Shown: positions 1-8,896 of the stretch, one piece after another
Layout: every line of letters starts with the position of its first letter
Position numbering within the stretch: position 1 is the first letter of the stretch
From: an uncultured Oscillospiraceae bacterium
GTDB taxonomy: Bacteria; Bacillota; Clostridia; Oscillospirales; Oscillospiraceae
Assembly: GCA_934591845.1 (NCBI GenBank)
Contig: CAKTPO010000018.1
Coordinates: forward strand, 1-42,685
DNA: 42,685 bases
Reading direction: 5' to 3'
Program-made: the position numbers and the translations under genes
The notes under the pieces: generated by a model
The model's input: only the letters and a program-made list of their open reading frames with translations
What the model was told of the DNA's origin: nothing
The model's database searches: none

Positions 1-12
1 TTGACATGAACA

Positions 13-69
13 ATGCTCCCTTCGTGATTGACAGTGTTTTTATTTCACTGTCTCTCATAAAGGGAGCAT
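13..69. terminator. Long nested hairpin downstream of the GH25 gene
   Basis: Outer arms ATGCTCCCTT (13-22) and AAGGGAGCAT (60-69) pair perfectly, and an inner pair GACAGTG (30-36)/CACTGTC (46-52) extends the fold. It lies just past the stop of the minus-strand GH25 gene, so a terminator or mRNA 3'-end stabiliser is likely. There is no clean T-tract after the stem, so intrinsic termination is an inference. Confidence 0.5.
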
Positions 70-90
70 ATCAGACCGGGGCGGTATGTT

Positions 91-1002
91 TTATTGCAGC
101 TTGGTAGGGTCCGGCATGTAGACGTTGATGTCCACGTCTCCGGCAATGCCGGGAACCCGGCCTGTACAGGTGTATTGCCACATTTCCACCCGGAATGGGT
201 AGGTCATGCGGTTCTGGTAGAACGCCAGCCAGAAGGGGTAGTCCTCCAATTCGCTGAGATACAGGGTGTTGTCTGCCAGATGCCAGTTGAAATATACCAT
301 GGGGCTGTAGCCAAAATCCACCATGGTCTTGCAGAAGTGCTTCTGCATTTCCGTCAAGGTCCGGGCATCCACATTGGCCGTCCGGGCGGTATCGGAAATA
401 TACTCCCAGTCTAAGACAATGGGCATGGTCAGCTCAAAGTCCCCCAGGGTCTGCATGAAAAAGAAGATTTCGTCATCCACCTCGTCAATGGTGGTGGCCT
501 GGGAGAAGAAGTAGGCCCCTACTTCCAGCCCCGCCTTTCGCGCCCCCTCCAGGTTGCGCCGGGCGTACTCGTCCTCTACCATGTTTCCCGCCTTGCCGTA
601 GCCCCGGTAGCCCAGGCGAACCATGGCAAAGCGAATGCCGGAATCCTTGACCCGCTGCCAATTGATCTCCCCCTGGAAAGAGGACACGTCCACCCCGGGG
701 TAGCTGTCCTGCTTGGTGCAGATCAGGTAGTTGTTTTTGTCATACTGAAAATCCCGCTTGATATAGGGGTTGGACTCCGGCGGGATGGTAGGCGGCAGGG
801 TCTCCGGTTCGGTCTCCGGCTCGGTCTCCTGGCTTTCCTGGATCTGCTCGTGGTGCTGCTGCAGCATGGGTTCCGGGTCCGTTTCCTGGTCGTAATAGGG
901 GATACAGGCGATCAGCATCCCCATCAGCACCAGGGCACTGACAATGGCCACCAGAACGATGACCAGTTCCGGCTTCATCTGTTTTTTTCGCTTTGGCTCC
1001 AT
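91..1002 (-). CDS. Membrane-anchored GH25 lysozyme-like muramidase
   Basis: This 303-residue protein has a lysine-rich N-terminus, one membrane segment at about residues 11-33, an acidic Glu/Pro/Thr linker (about 56-76, with ETEPETEPET) and a C-terminal glycosyl hydrolase 25 domain from about 100 to 300. The GH25 signature is visible as GVDVSSFQG (103-111) and the catalytic-type motif PIVLDWEY with Asp198 and Glu200. GH25 enzymes cut the beta-1,4 bond between MurNAc and GlcNAc in peptidoglycan. The anchor and linker imply a cell-surface enzyme facing the wall, probably for remodelling rather than phage lysis, since no holin or phage genes are near. The ATG start has an AAAGGAG site about 8 bases upstream. 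It is monocistronic and divergent from the zinc-ribbon gene. Confidence 0.88.
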   Translation of the reverse strand: MEPKRKKQMKPELVIVLVAIVSALVLMGMLIACIPYYDQETDPEPMLQQHHEQIQESQETEPETEPETLPPTIPPESNPYIKRDFQYDKNNYLICTKQDSYPGVDVSSFQGEINWQRVKDSGIRFAMVRLGYRGYGKAGNMVEDEYARRNLEGARKAGLEVGAYFFSQATTIDEVDDEIFFFMQTLGDFELTMPIVLDWEYISDTARTANVDARTLTEMQKHFCKTMVDFGYSPMVYFNWHLADNTLYLSELEDYPFWLAFYQNRMTYPFRVEMWQYTCTGRVPGIAGDVDINVYMPDPTKLQ

Positions 1003-1032
1003 GGGGCATCTCCTTTCGGGTCTATTCGATTT

Positions 1033-1061
1033 ATTATATCATAATTCCCCTATTTCGCCAA
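1033..1061 (-). promoter_or_regulatory. Predicted sigma-A promoter of the GH25 gene
   Basis: Read on the minus strand, TTGGCG (1056-1061) is followed after 17 bases by a perfect TATAAT (1033-1038), about 30 bases before the GH25 start codon. Confidence 0.6.
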
Positions 1062-1119
1062 TAAAATTTTTTCACCGTAAGCCAATCTTAAACAATCCGT
1101 TAATTCTGTACCGGGGCAG

Positions 1120-1147
1120 TTGAAATTCCCGAATTTCGCAATATAAT
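1120..1147 (+). promoter_or_regulatory. Predicted sigma-A promoter of the zinc-ribbon gene
   Basis: TTGAAA (1120-1125), a 16-base spacer and TATAAT (1142-1147) lie about 40 bases upstream of the ATG at 1189. Confidence 0.6.
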
Positions 1148-1188
1148 AGAAACTACAAATTGATTTCCCTGTTGGTAAAGGTGATTTT

Positions 1189-1602
1189 ATGGATAAACTG
1201 AGTTTATGGCTGCGGCAGGCCGGTGCCCGATTCTCCGCCGGAATGCGCAGCTTTATGTATGGCCGTTACGGCTCTGACCGGCTGAATATGGTGATCCTCT
1301 GCACCGGATTGGTGGCCTGTATTCTCTCCTCCATGTTCCGGAATGTGGGCATTCGCACGGTGTTCTGGGCATTGAGTTATGCGCTGATGTTCTGGGCCAT
1401 TTTCCGGGCCTTGTCCCGCAACACCTATAAGCGTTACCAGGAAAACCGGAAATTCCTGCTGATTTTTGACCGGCTCAAAGACCGGAACAACCGATATTTT
1501 GACTGCCCCAAGTGCCGCCAGACCGTCCGGGTCCCCCGGGGAAAGGGCAAAATTTCCATCACCTGCCCCCGGTGCAAGGAGAAATTCATCCGGAAGACCT
1601 GA
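1189..1602 (+). CDS. Small membrane protein with C-terminal zinc ribbon
   Basis: The protein has 137 residues. Two hydrophobic segments at about residues 35-75 suggest a membrane hairpin, followed by a basic stretch and a C-terminal zinc ribbon made of two CxxC pairs (CPKC and CPRC) about 20 residues apart. The ribbon probably faces the cytoplasm and binds zinc. The function is unknown, and proteins of this build are common in Clostridia as uncharacterised open frames. It has its own promoter and a strong terminator, so it is a single-gene unit. The start is an ATG preceded by AAAGGTG. Confidence 0.75.
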   Translation: MDKLSLWLRQAGARFSAGMRSFMYGRYGSDRLNMVILCTGLVACILSSMFRNVGIRTVFWALSYALMFWAIFRALSRNTYKRYQENRKFLLIFDRLKDRNNRYFDCPKCRQTVRVPRGKGKISITCPRCKEKFIRKT

Positions 1603-1634
1603 CCGGCTCCAACTATTCTTCACAGCTTGATTTT

Positions 1635-1678
1635 CACCCCGAAATGAGGCACTGACCTCTCTTTCGGGGTGTTTTTTT
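1635..1678 (+). terminator. Intrinsic terminator of the zinc-ribbon gene
   Basis: CACCCCGAAA (1635-1644) pairs with TTTCGGGGTG (1662-1671), an inner GAGG/CCTC extends the stem, and seven T follow directly (1672-1678). Confidence 0.92.
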
Positions 1679-1736
1679 ACCCGGTATTCAGGTTACGCCC
1701 CCGGGATGCCGGTGGCCGTTCCGCCCCCAGGTTCTG

Positions 1737-1835
1737 GAAATTTTCATTTTCTTAGAAAATGGTGGAGATTTTCATAAAAAATTTCCTTATTTTGGAAAAT
1801 AATTGTTTACAATCTGTGAACACATGTGGTATACT
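1737..1835 (+). promoter_or_regulatory. brnQ promoter with AT-rich palindromes
   Basis: TTTACA (1806-1811), 18 bases and TATACT (1830-1835) form a promoter. Immediately upstream are CATTTTC-TTA-GAAAATG (1745-1761) and TTATTTT-GG-AAAATAA (1787-1802), plus an enclosing pair GGAAATTTT/AAAATTTCC. They resemble, without matching exactly, the CodY consensus AATTTTCWGAAAATT, and CodY often controls branched-chain amino acid uptake in Firmicutes. CodY control is an inference. The promoter lies inside a possible N-terminal extension of the brnQ frame, which argues for the later start. Confidence 0.55.
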
Positions 1836-1892
1836 GAATCCAATTCTCACCTTTGTGGCAGCGCCCACGAATATACAGAAAGGAAGATTACA

Positions 1893-3236
1893 ATGAAACG
1901 GAAATTAACAGTTCGAGAAACCCTGGCCGTGGCAAGTATGCTGTTCGGTCTATTCTTTGGAGCCGGCAATCTGATTTTCCCTGTACACATGGGCCAGGCT
2001 GCCGGTTCTGCCAGTGTAATGGCCACTGTAGGCTTTATTATCACCGGTGTCGGTCTTCCTCTTTTGGGCGTGGCCGCCATGGGCATTTCCCGCAGTGAAA
2101 GCCTGGTAGATTTGGCGGGGCAGGTAAGCCGGGGCTACGGGCTGTTCTTTACGGTACTGCTGTACCTGACCATCGGACCCTGTTTTGCCATCCCCCGGTG
2201 TGCCTCCACCTCCTTTACCGTGGGGGTGGTCCCCTTGCTGCAAGGTGGGGAGGACAAGCTGTGGCTGCTGCTGTTTTCCAGCCTGTTTTTCCTGCTGGTG
2301 CTGTATTTTTCCCTGCGGCCCAGCCACATCCTCACCTGGGTGGGCCGGGTCATCAACCCCGTGTTTCTGGTGTTTCTGTCCAGCCTGATCATCGCCTCTC
2401 TGTTTTCCCCCATGGCCAGGGTCTCCCAAATCGCCCCGGAGGGGGCCTATGCCTCCGATGCCCTGACGACCGGCTTTTTGGAGGGCTATAACACCATGGA
2501 TACCCTGGCGGCTCTGGCTTTCGGCATTACGGTGATCCAGGTCATCCGGCAGCTGGGCATCCAGGAACCCGAAGACCTGGCCAAAAGCACCTGTCTGTCC
2601 GGCCTGTTCAGCTGTCTGCTCATGGCCCTCATCTACGCCCTTATCACCTGGATGGGTGCCCAGAGCCGCGGGGTCTTTGCCACCAGTGAAAACGGCGGCA
2701 TCGCCCTGACGGAGATTGCCCACTATTACTTTGGTCGGGCCGGTCAGTTGATCCTGGCCGCCACCGTGACCCTGGCCTGTCTCAAGACCTCCATCGGTCT
2801 TGTCACCAGCTGCGCCGAGACCTTTTCCCTGCTGTTCCCCAAGGTCTCCTACAAGTGCTTTACGGTGATTTTCAGCCTGTTTCCCCTGGTGATTTCCAAC
2901 TTGGGTCTCACCACCATCATCACCGTCTCCCTGCCGGTATTGATGTTCCTGTATCCCCTGTCCATCACCCTGATCCTCCTGACCCTCTTTGGCCGGTTCT
3001 TTGACCATGACCGCCGGGTCTTTGTCAGTGTCACCGCCTTTACCCTGGTGGCGGCTTTCCTGGACCTGCTGAACGCCATGCCCGCCGGTGCCCAGGCGGC
3101 CCTCCATGTAGAGGGGCTGCTATCCTGGGTCAAGGGTGCCATGCCGCTGTTCTCCCGGGGCATGGGCTGGGTGCTGCCCGGAGCCATAGGTCTGGTGCTG
3201 GGACTGATTCTCAAAGCCCTGAAACCCAAAACTTAA
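1893..3236 (+). CDS. brnQ: Branched-chain amino acid carrier BrnQ (LIVCS family)
   Basis: The protein is 447 residues long, the usual size for the family, with about 12 hydrophobic segments. The N-terminus contains the family-typical LFFGAGNLIFP motif (about residues 20-30). BrnQ carriers import leucine, isoleucine and valine with sodium or protons. The reading frame is open from 1803, but the promoter lies in that extension and an AGAAAGGAAG ribosome site precedes the ATG at 1893, so that start is chosen. It stands alone, with the VanZ-like gene following behind its own promoter. A second system with a branched-chain-type name (the liv operon) is in the same window, which makes it less certain that the liv operon really carries branched-chain amino acids. 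Confidence 0.93.
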   Translation: MKRKLTVRETLAVASMLFGLFFGAGNLIFPVHMGQAAGSASVMATVGFIITGVGLPLLGVAAMGISRSESLVDLAGQVSRGYGLFFTVLLYLTIGPCFAIPRCASTSFTVGVVPLLQGGEDKLWLLLFSSLFFLLVLYFSLRPSHILTWVGRVINPVFLVFLSSLIIASLFSPMARVSQIAPEGAYASDALTTGFLEGYNTMDTLAALAFGITVIQVIRQLGIQEPEDLAKSTCLSGLFSCLLMALIYALITWMGAQSRGVFATSENGGIALTEIAHYYFGRAGQLILAATVTLACLKTSIGLVTSCAETFSLLFPKVSYKCFTVIFSLFPLVISNLGLTTIITVSLPVLMFLYPLSITLILLTLFGRFFDHDRRVFVSVTAFTLVAAFLDLLNAMPAGAQAALHVEGLLSWVKGAMPLFSRGMGWVLPGAIGLVLGLILKALKPKT

Positions 3237-3268
3237 GGGAGCCTTAAACATCCTATAAACAAGCGTTA

Positions 3269-3297
3269 AGGACAAATTCAGCATTCCGTGGTATAAT
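3269..3297 (+). promoter_or_regulatory. Predicted promoter of the VanZ-like gene
   Basis: AGGACA (3269-3274), a 17-base spacer and a perfect TATAAT (3292-3297) lie 32 bases before the ATG at 3330. Confidence 0.55.
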
Positions 3298-3329
3298 TCA
3301 GTCATCAAAAATGACTGGAGGTTCCCGGA

Positions 3330-3935
3330 ATGCTGAGCTATTATTTCACCTATACGTCGGCCCTGCCTGTGCTGGCCGCCATCTGTATTTTGGCCTATGT
3401 ACCCTACGGTGTCTACGTGACCAAATGCAATGGTCAGCGTCCCGGCCTGTACCACCTGGCCAAGTGCCTGCTGGGACTGTGCGTGGCCTCGCTGCTGTAT
3501 CTGACCATTTTCTTTTTCTACCCCAATATCAGCTTCCACCCGACCCAGCACCATCTGAACCTGGTACCCTTTATCTGGGTCACGGAATGCTACACCGCCG
3601 GACCCCGGATCATGGCCGCCCAGCTGCTGCTGAACATCGCCATGTTCCTGCCCCTGGGGCTGCTGCTGCCCATAGCCGCCCACCATTTGCGCTCGCTCCC
3701 GGCCACGGCCCTGACGGTGCTGCTGTCCACCGTGAGCATTGAGACCTTCCAATACTTCATTGGCCGCAGTGCCGACGTAGACGATGTCATTATGAATTTC
3801 CTGGGAGGCCTCCTGGGCTACCTCTGCTTCCGGCTTTTAGACCGGTCCCTGCACACCACCCTCTGGTGGCAGGAGGCCCTGGGTCTGGCCCACGGCGGGG
3901 TCAGAGTGGGATACCGGCAGACCTTTGCGGCGTAA
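3330..3935 (+). CDS. VanZ-like family membrane protein
   Basis: A 201-residue protein with about five hydrophobic segments. The central and C-terminal part carries the VanZ-type pattern: N-L-x-P-F (NLVPF), then NIAMFLPLGLLLP, then ETFQYFIGRSADVDDVIMNFLGGLLGY split by short turns. VanZ-like proteins include the teicoplanin-resistance accessory protein VanZ, but most chromosomal members have no known role and are not evidence of resistance. The ATG start is preceded by CTGGAGG. No van genes are nearby. Confidence 0.8.
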   Translation: MLSYYFTYTSALPVLAAICILAYVPYGVYVTKCNGQRPGLYHLAKCLLGLCVASLLYLTIFFFYPNISFHPTQHHLNLVPFIWVTECYTAGPRIMAAQLLLNIAMFLPLGLLLPIAAHHLRSLPATALTVLLSTVSIETFQYFIGRSADVDDVIMNFLGGLLGYLCFRLLDRSLHTTLWWQEALGLAHGGVRVGYRQTFAA

Positions 3936-3974
3936 ATGCAGAGGCTCCTGGTATTGGCGTTCATTCTTTCTTCT

Positions 3975-4007
3975 TGAAATTCCGACAATAAAAGTATATA
4001 ATTGTCT
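3975..4007 (+). promoter_or_regulatory. TetR-gene promoter with palindromic operator candidate
   Basis: TTGAAA (3975-3980), 17 bases and TATAAT (3998-4003) form a near-consensus promoter. The inverted pair GACAAT (3985-3990)/ATTGTC (4002-4007) covers the spacer and -10 box, a typical place for TetR autorepression. Binding by the adjacent regulator is inferred. Confidence 0.5.
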
Positions 4008-4075
4008 ACACACAGTCCCAAGGCCTTTGCAGGGGCTGACCGGGAACGGTTTTTCCAGGAAAAGGAGCTGTTTGT

Positions 4076-4654
4076 ATGGCAAGACGAACACAGGCGGTGA
4101 TCATGCAGGCTTTTATGGAGCTGCTGGCCCGGAAACCCTATGATAAAATCACGGTGAAAGATGTCATTGAACGGGCAGACATCAACCGGAATACCTTTTA
4201 TTATTACTATGAAAACATTCCCTCCCTGCTGGAAGCCCTGTTTGAGCAGGAAATCCAGGCTTTCGTTTCCAGCACCGAGAAAAGCGATTCTTTCGCCAAG
4301 GAGTACATGCGGGCAAGCAATCTGGTACGGACCAACCGGCAGGCCCTGCGGCATTTGTATGAATCGGAAAACCGCACCCTCATCTCCCAGTTTTTGGAGA
4401 CGGCCTCCGGGCTTTTTGTAGAGCGGTTCGTCCGGCAAGCGGCGGCCCCCTATGGCCTGAGCGAGGAGGGCATTTACTATGTGACCCACTTTTACAGCTA
4501 TGCCATTGTGGGCCTTACCATGCGGTGGATTCGGGCGGATCTGCCCTCTGTCATCGACAATCTGCCGGAACGGTTGGAGGGTACGTTCTACGCCTCTGTC
4601 AACAGTGTCATCGAGGACTACTTAAAATTCCAAGCCAATGGAAAGGCTGAATAA
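4076..4654 (+). CDS. TetR/AcrR-family transcriptional regulator
   Basis: The protein has 192 residues. The N-terminal helix-turn-helix domain (about residues 5-55) shows the TetR pattern: a helix ending at KPYDKITVKDV, then ERADINRNTFYYYYENIPSLLEAL. The rest is the all-helical ligand and dimerisation domain, which gives no clue to the ligand. The ATG at 4076 follows AAAAGGAG. The gene has its own promoter and terminator and is not obviously coupled to a transporter, although the next gene downstream encodes a small membrane protein. Autoregulation through the palindrome in its promoter is plausible. Confidence 0.88.
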   Translation: MARRTQAVIMQAFMELLARKPYDKITVKDVIERADINRNTFYYYYENIPSLLEALFEQEIQAFVSSTEKSDSFAKEYMRASNLVRTNRQALRHLYESENRTLISQFLETASGLFVERFVRQAAAPYGLSEEGIYYVTHFYSYAIVGLTMRWIRADLPSVIDNLPERLEGTFYASVNSVIEDYLKFQANGKAE

Positions 4655-4655
4655 A

Positions 4656-4720
4656 ATACAGGCAAATTTGCGGAACTGTTCGATTTCGGATGGTTCCGTT
4701 TTTTTGCCTGTATCTTTTTT
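4656..4720 (+). terminator. Intrinsic terminator of the TetR gene
   Basis: ATACAGGCAAA (4656-4666) pairs with TTTGCCTGTAT (4703-4713), an inner CGGAAC/GTTCCG stem sits within it, and six T follow (4715-4720). Confidence 0.9.
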
Positions 4721-4777
4721 GTAACGAAAAACCTAGAATGCAGATATGGATGCCGCAGCAAGAGAGGAGGCAGACAA

Positions 4778-5332
4778 TTGAAACAACTTAAAGCGGTCAA
4801 GTACGCCTACAGCGTCTTTTCCTGCGTACTCATCATTTTCGGCCTGACCGCCATGCTGGGGGCCCCGGTGCCGGAACGCCGGTTTATGCTGATCGGCGGT
4901 ATCTTGATGATCATCTTTGGTGCCTTGCGCATCCTGGGCTACTGCTCCAAAGATGCCTTGCAGCTGGCCTTTCAGTTCGATTTGATTTTAGGCATCACCT
5001 CTGGGGTGCTGGGCTGCTACATGATCTGGAAGCCCTCGGCCCTGGGCCACATCGTCATGATTTTGGGGCTGTTCTTTCTTATTGAGGGTCTTTCCAAGGT
5101 GCAGACGGCCATTGATGCCAGGAGAATCGGCATGGAGCGTTGGTGGCTCATCTTATGCGTGGCCCTGGTGACGGCTGTCATCGGCGTTTTGGCCGTTCTC
5201 GTGGAATTTCGGGAGTTTGAGACCGTCAGTCGGTTGATCGGAGCAAATCTTACTATTGACGGTGTCTTAAATCTATATGTTACACAAAGTACAGTCACTA
5301 CATTTAGGAGGAAAAAAGAATGGGAAGCTTAA
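4778..5332 (+). CDS. DUF308/HdeD-like small membrane protein
   Basis: The 184-residue protein has six hydrophobic segments arranged as short repeats with glycine-rich turns (LIGGILMIIFGALRIL, LGLFFLIEGLSKVQTA), the pattern of the DUF308/HdeD family. Members lie in the cytoplasmic membrane and are linked to acid stress in enterobacteria, but the clostridial ones have no known function. The start is TTG at 4778, chosen because GAGGAGG stands 7 bases upstream. Its 3' end overlaps the radical SAM gene by 13 bases, so the two are translated from one message. Confidence 0.72.
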   Translation: MKQLKAVKYAYSVFSCVLIIFGLTAMLGAPVPERRFMLIGGILMIIFGALRILGYCSKDALQLAFQFDLILGITSGVLGCYMIWKPSALGHIVMILGLFFLIEGLSKVQTAIDARRIGMERWWLILCVALVTAVIGVLAVLVEFREFETVSRLIGANLTIDGVLNLYVTQSTVTTFRRKKEWEA

Positions 5333-6732
5333 CGCACAAAGCCGCCAGAGCCGCCGCAGGCCTGGGCATTGATCAGACCATCAAAAAGGTCACCCGGGGC
5401 GACCGGGAAGCGGAGCTGCTGAAGCTCATCGACCTGATGGAAAAATACACCGCCGGTACCAACCTGACCGTGGACCTGAGCAACTACCGGGCCATGATCC
5501 AGGATGAGACCAGTGCCTTGAACCGCTATATCAACAGGGCTCTGGACGAGCTAGACCACAACGTGCTGAAAACCTCCGTACTGAACTTTGGTTTTGAGGC
5601 CATGCTGAACGGCACCATGACCATCCGCAAAATGCGGGAGGTCCACCAGTGCAACATTCCCTGGCTGATCCTTATGGATCCCACCTCTGCCTGTAATCTG
5701 CACTGCACCGGCTGCTGGGCCGCAGAATACGGCAACAAGCTGAACCTGACCTATGAGGAGCTGGCCAGCGTGGTTCGTCAGGGCCGGGACCTGGGTGTCT
5801 ACTTCTACATGTTCACCGGCGGCGAACCTCTGGTACGGAAAAAAGATGTCATCCGGCTGTGCCAGGAGTTTAACGACTGCCAGTTCCTGGCTTTCACCAA
5901 CGGCACCCTGGTAGATGAGGCCTTCTGCGCCGACATGAAGCGGGTGGGCAATCTGATGCTGGCCATCTCCCTGGAAGGTGACCCGGAGGTCAACGATCTG
6001 CGCCGGGGCCAGGGCGTTTACGGCAAGGTCATGCACGCCATGGATTTGCTGAAAGCCAACGGCCTGATTTTCGGCACCTCCATCTGCTATACCTCTAAAA
6101 ACTGCATGTCCGTTACCAGCCCGGAGTTTGTGAAACTCATGGTGGACAAGGGCTGCCGCTACGCCATGTATTTCCACTATATGCCTGTGGGCAATGAGGC
6201 ATCCGTAGACCTGCTGCCCACTCCCGAGCAACGGATGTACCTGAAAGACCGTATCCGCCAGATCCGGAAGCTTCAGGACGGCGAGGGTCTGTTCACCATG
6301 GACTTCCAGAACGACGGCGAGTTTGTAGGCGGCTGCATTGCCGGTGGCCGGAACTACTTCCACATCAACGCCAACGGCGACGCGGAGCCTTGCGTGTTCA
6401 TTCACTACTCCAATGCCAACATCCGCACCCACACCCTGCTGGAAATCCTCAAGAGTCCCCTGTTCATGGCCTACCGGGACAACCAGCCTTTCAACGAAAA
6501 CCATCTGCGGCCCTGCCCCATGCTGGAAAACCCGGAAATTTTGCAGAAAATGGTGGCCCAGACCGGTGCCAAGTCTACGGATCTGCAATCCCCCGAGTCT
6601 GCCGAGCATCTGTGCGGCAAGTGCCGGGAGTACGCCGAGAACTGGAAGCCCTGCGCCGAAAAGCTCTGGGCCCAGGAAACCCATCCCGTACCCAACTACG
6701 AAAACTACAAGGACTGGAAGCCCCAGGCGTAA
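5320..6732 (+). CDS. Radical SAM protein with C-terminal SPASM-like cysteines
   Basis: The protein has 470 residues. The radical SAM cluster motif CxxxCxxC is C125-N-L-H-C129-T-G-C132, followed by the SAM-binding GGEP motif at about 167-170. The C-terminal third holds further cysteines ([28 protein letters not shown]) that look like a SPASM-type site for additional iron-sulfur clusters. Such enzymes use SAM-derived radicals to modify peptides or small molecules. An N-terminal helical region of about 110 residues comes before the core. No precursor peptide is evident nearby. It overlaps the DUF308 gene by 13 bases and is followed after 31 bases by metK, the SAM-making enzyme, which suggests coordinated SAM supply. 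Confidence 0.85.
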   Translation: MGSLTHKAARAAAGLGIDQTIKKVTRGDREAELLKLIDLMEKYTAGTNLTVDLSNYRAMIQDETSALNRYINRALDELDHNVLKTSVLNFGFEAMLNGTMTIRKMREVHQCNIPWLILMDPTSACNLHCTGCWAAEYGNKLNLTYEELASVVRQGRDLGVYFYMFTGGEPLVRKKDVIRLCQEFNDCQFLAFTNGTLVDEAFCADMKRVGNLMLAISLEGDPEVNDLRRGQGVYGKVMHAMDLLKANGLIFGTSICYTSKNCMSVTSPEFVKLMVDKGCRYAMYFHYMPVGNEASVDLLPTPEQRMYLKDRIRQIRKLQDGEGLFTMDFQNDGEFVGGCIAGGRNYFHINANGDAEPCVFIHYSNANIRTHTLLEILKSPLFMAYRDNQPFNENHLRPCPMLENPEILQKMVAQTGAKSTDLQSPESAEHLCGKCREYAENWKPCAEKLWAQETHPVPNYENYKDWKPQA

Positions 6733-6763
6733 GCCCGGCTTCCGGCCAGAAGGAGACAAAACC

Positions 6764-7912
6764 ATGCGTTCTTTCTTTACCTCTGAAAGCGTTACCGAAG
6801 GACATCCCGACAAGGTCTGTGACCAGATCGCCGATGCCATCCTGGATGCACTGCTTGCCCAGGACCCCGGCTCTCATGTGGCCTGTGAGGTAACGGCTGT
6901 TACCGACGGCGTCCACATCTTCGGTGAGATCACCTCCCGTGCCCAGGTAGACTATGAAGCCATTGCCCGGAAAACCATTGCCGAAATCGGCTACACCAAG
7001 CCCGGCCACGGCTTTGATGCCCAGAGCTGCCGCATTCTGGTGGAGCTGCACCAGCAGTCCCCGGATATCAACATGGGCGTAGAAAAAGCCGACACCGCCG
7101 AAAACGGTGCCGGTGACCAGGGCATGATGTTTGGCTACGCCTGCAATGAAACGGACTGTCTGATGCCCCTGCCCATTGAACTGGCCCACAGGCTGACCCT
7201 GCGTCTGGCCGCCGTCCGCAAGGACGGCACCCTTTCCTACCTGCTGCCTGACGGCAAGGCCCAGGTCACGGTGGAATACTTAGACGGCAAGCCTTTGCGG
7301 GTAGATGCAGTGGTGGTCTCCACCCAGCATGAGGACTGGGTCTCCATGGAGCAGCTGCGCAAGGACATTCTTGCCCAGGTCATCACCCCGGTGATTCCCG
7401 CCGGAATGCTGGATGAGGACACCAAGTATTTCATCAATCCCACGGGCCGGTTCTGTGTGGGCGGCCCTGCCGGCGACAGCGGCCTTACCGGTCGGAAGCT
7501 GATCGTAGATACCTACGGCGGCTACGCCCGTCACGGCGGTGGTTCCTTCTCCGGCAAAGACCCCTCCAAGGTGGACCGCAGCGGTGCATACATGGCCCGG
7601 TATCTGGCGAAGAACGTGGTGGCCGCGGGTCTGGCAGAGAAATGCGAAATTCAAATCAGCTATGCCATCGGCGTTGCCCAGCCCGTGTCCCTGCTGGTGG
7701 ACACCTTCGGCACCGGTAGAATTCCCGAGGAGCAGATCCGGAATCTCATTCTGGACACCACGGATCTGCGCCCCTCTGCCATTATCGAAAAACTGTCCCT
7801 GCGGACACCGTTCTATAGAAATACCGCCAGCTATGGACACTTCGGCAGCAACACTGCGGGCCTGCCCTGGGAGCAGACCGAACTGGCCCCTCTCTGGAAA
7901 GAGCGGGCGTGA
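6764..7912 (+). CDS. metK: S-adenosylmethionine synthetase
   Basis: MetK makes S-adenosylmethionine from methionine and ATP in the cytoplasm. The 382-residue product starts [16 protein letters not shown] and contains the expected [12 protein letters not shown] loop, [18 protein letters not shown] and the C-terminal region ending in YGHFG. The frame is open from 6338, inside the radical SAM gene, but the ATG at 6764 has an AAGGAGA site and begins exactly at the conserved N-terminus. It is slightly shorter than the usual 390-400 residues. There is no SAM riboswitch before it; transcription probably comes from the upstream DUF308-radical SAM message. Confidence 0.97.
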   Translation: MRSFFTSESVTEGHPDKVCDQIADAILDALLAQDPGSHVACEVTAVTDGVHIFGEITSRAQVDYEAIARKTIAEIGYTKPGHGFDAQSCRILVELHQQSPDINMGVEKADTAENGAGDQGMMFGYACNETDCLMPLPIELAHRLTLRLAAVRKDGTLSYLLPDGKAQVTVEYLDGKPLRVDAVVVSTQHEDWVSMEQLRKDILAQVITPVIPAGMLDEDTKYFINPTGRFCVGGPAGDSGLTGRKLIVDTYGGYARHGGGSFSGKDPSKVDRSGAYMARYLAKNVVAAGLAEKCEIQISYAIGVAQPVSLLVDTFGTGRIPEEQIRNLILDTTDLRPSAIIEKLSLRTPFYRNTASYGHFGSNTAGLPWEQTELAPLWKERA

Positions 7913-7924
7913 CCTCTTTCCCCC

Positions 7925-7949
7925 GGACCGTCCACCCCCTGGACGGTCC
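7925..7949 (+). terminator. Hairpin after metK
   Basis: GGACCGTCC (7925-7933) pairs with GGACGGTCC (7941-7949). The following tract is T-poor (TTCCCTTT), so it is a likely but not ideal terminator. Confidence 0.6.
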
Positions 7950-8044
7950 TTCCCTTTCCCTCTGTGTGCGGAAATCGTTGAAGCCCCGTTACGCTGGCCG
8001 TTTACGCACCATACAAAAACGATTGAACAAAAGGTGAAATTTTC

Positions 8045-8896
8045 ATGGATAAAACAGCCATCGTAACCGATACCAACAGCGGCCTGACCCCCCAGGAAGC
8101 GGCAGACCTGGGCATTGGCATGATCCCCATGCCGGTGATCCTGGACGGGGAATGCTTCTTTGAATATACCTCCATTACCCCGGAGGAATTCTTTCAGTGC
8201 TTAAAGGAGGGGGAAGCGGTATCCACCTCTCAGCCTGCCCCTGGGGATCTGATCGATGCCTGGGAAAACCTGCTGAAAACCCATGAGGAAGTGGTGTACA
8301 TCCCCATGTCCAGCGGCCTTTCCGGGAGCTACCAGACCGCCGCCATGCTGGCCCAGGACTACGATGGACGGGTGGAGGTTGCAAACCTGCACCGGATCTC
8401 CGTCACCCAACGTCAGGCGGCTCTGGATGCCCTGTTTCTGGCCGGTCAGGGCCGGACTGCCCGGGAGATCAAAACCGCTCTGGAACATAATGACCGGGAT
8501 TCCGACATTTTTGTGGCGGTAAACACCCTGGAACTGCTGAAAAAAAGCGGCCGGGTCACGGCGGCAGGAGCGGCTCTTGGCAGCATCCTCAGCATCAAGC
8601 CGGTACTGCGCATTCAGGACGGCAAGCTGGATGCCTACCGAAAGGTCCGGGGTATGCGCTCTGCCATGGAAGCCATGGTGGAGGGACTGAAAGAGGACGA
8701 ACGGGTTCTGAATTGCCCCCACCTGATGCTCCGGGCCGCCTACGCCGGAGACCTGGAAGCGGGAATGATCTGGCAGAAAACCCTGCAAACCGCCTTCCCC
8801 CACTGCACCGTGGGCCTGGATCCCCTGCCCCTGAGCGTCTGCTGCCACGTAGGCTACGGCGCACTGGGCGTAGGAATCGCCAAGGCCCGGGCATGA
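8045..8896 (+). CDS. DegV-family fatty-acid-binding protein
   Basis: A protein of 283 residues with the DegV layout: an N-terminal TDTNSGL motif, TSQP (61-64) and SSGLSGSY (89-96), which in the family contact the carboxylate of a bound fatty acid. DegV/FakB proteins bind fatty acids and, with the kinase FakA, deliver acyl-phosphate for phospholipid synthesis. No fakA is seen in this window. The ATG has AAAAGGTG upstream. The stop codon lies inside the first bases of a dispersed repeat that recurs near 12.5 kb. Confidence 0.87.
   Translation: MDKTAIVTDTNSGLTPQEAADLGIGMIPMPVILDGECFFEYTSITPEEFFQCLKEGEAVSTSQPAPGDLIDAWENLLKTHEEVVYIPMSSGLSGSYQTAAMLAQDYDGRVEVANLHRISVTQRQAALDALFLAGQGRTAREIKTALEHNDRDSDIFVAVNTLELLKKSGRVTAAGAALGSILSIKPVLRIQDGKLDAYRKVRGMRSAMEAMVEGLKEDERVLNCPHLMLRAAYAGDLEAGMIWQKTLQTAFPHCTVGLDPLPLSVCCHVGYGALGVGIAKARA

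Noticed and set aside
1950..3107. 385-codon open frame opposite brnQ
   Set aside because: The product is a low-complexity Gly/Gln/Asp/His sequence, as expected from the reverse complement of a hydrophobic membrane protein gene.
3330..3935. Teicoplanin resistance gene vanZ
   Set aside because: The similarity is only at the family level and there are no van genes nearby; chromosomal VanZ-like proteins usually have no resistance role.
6733..6763. SAM riboswitch before metK
   Set aside because: The gap is only 31 bases and is filled by the end of the radical SAM gene and the ribosome site.
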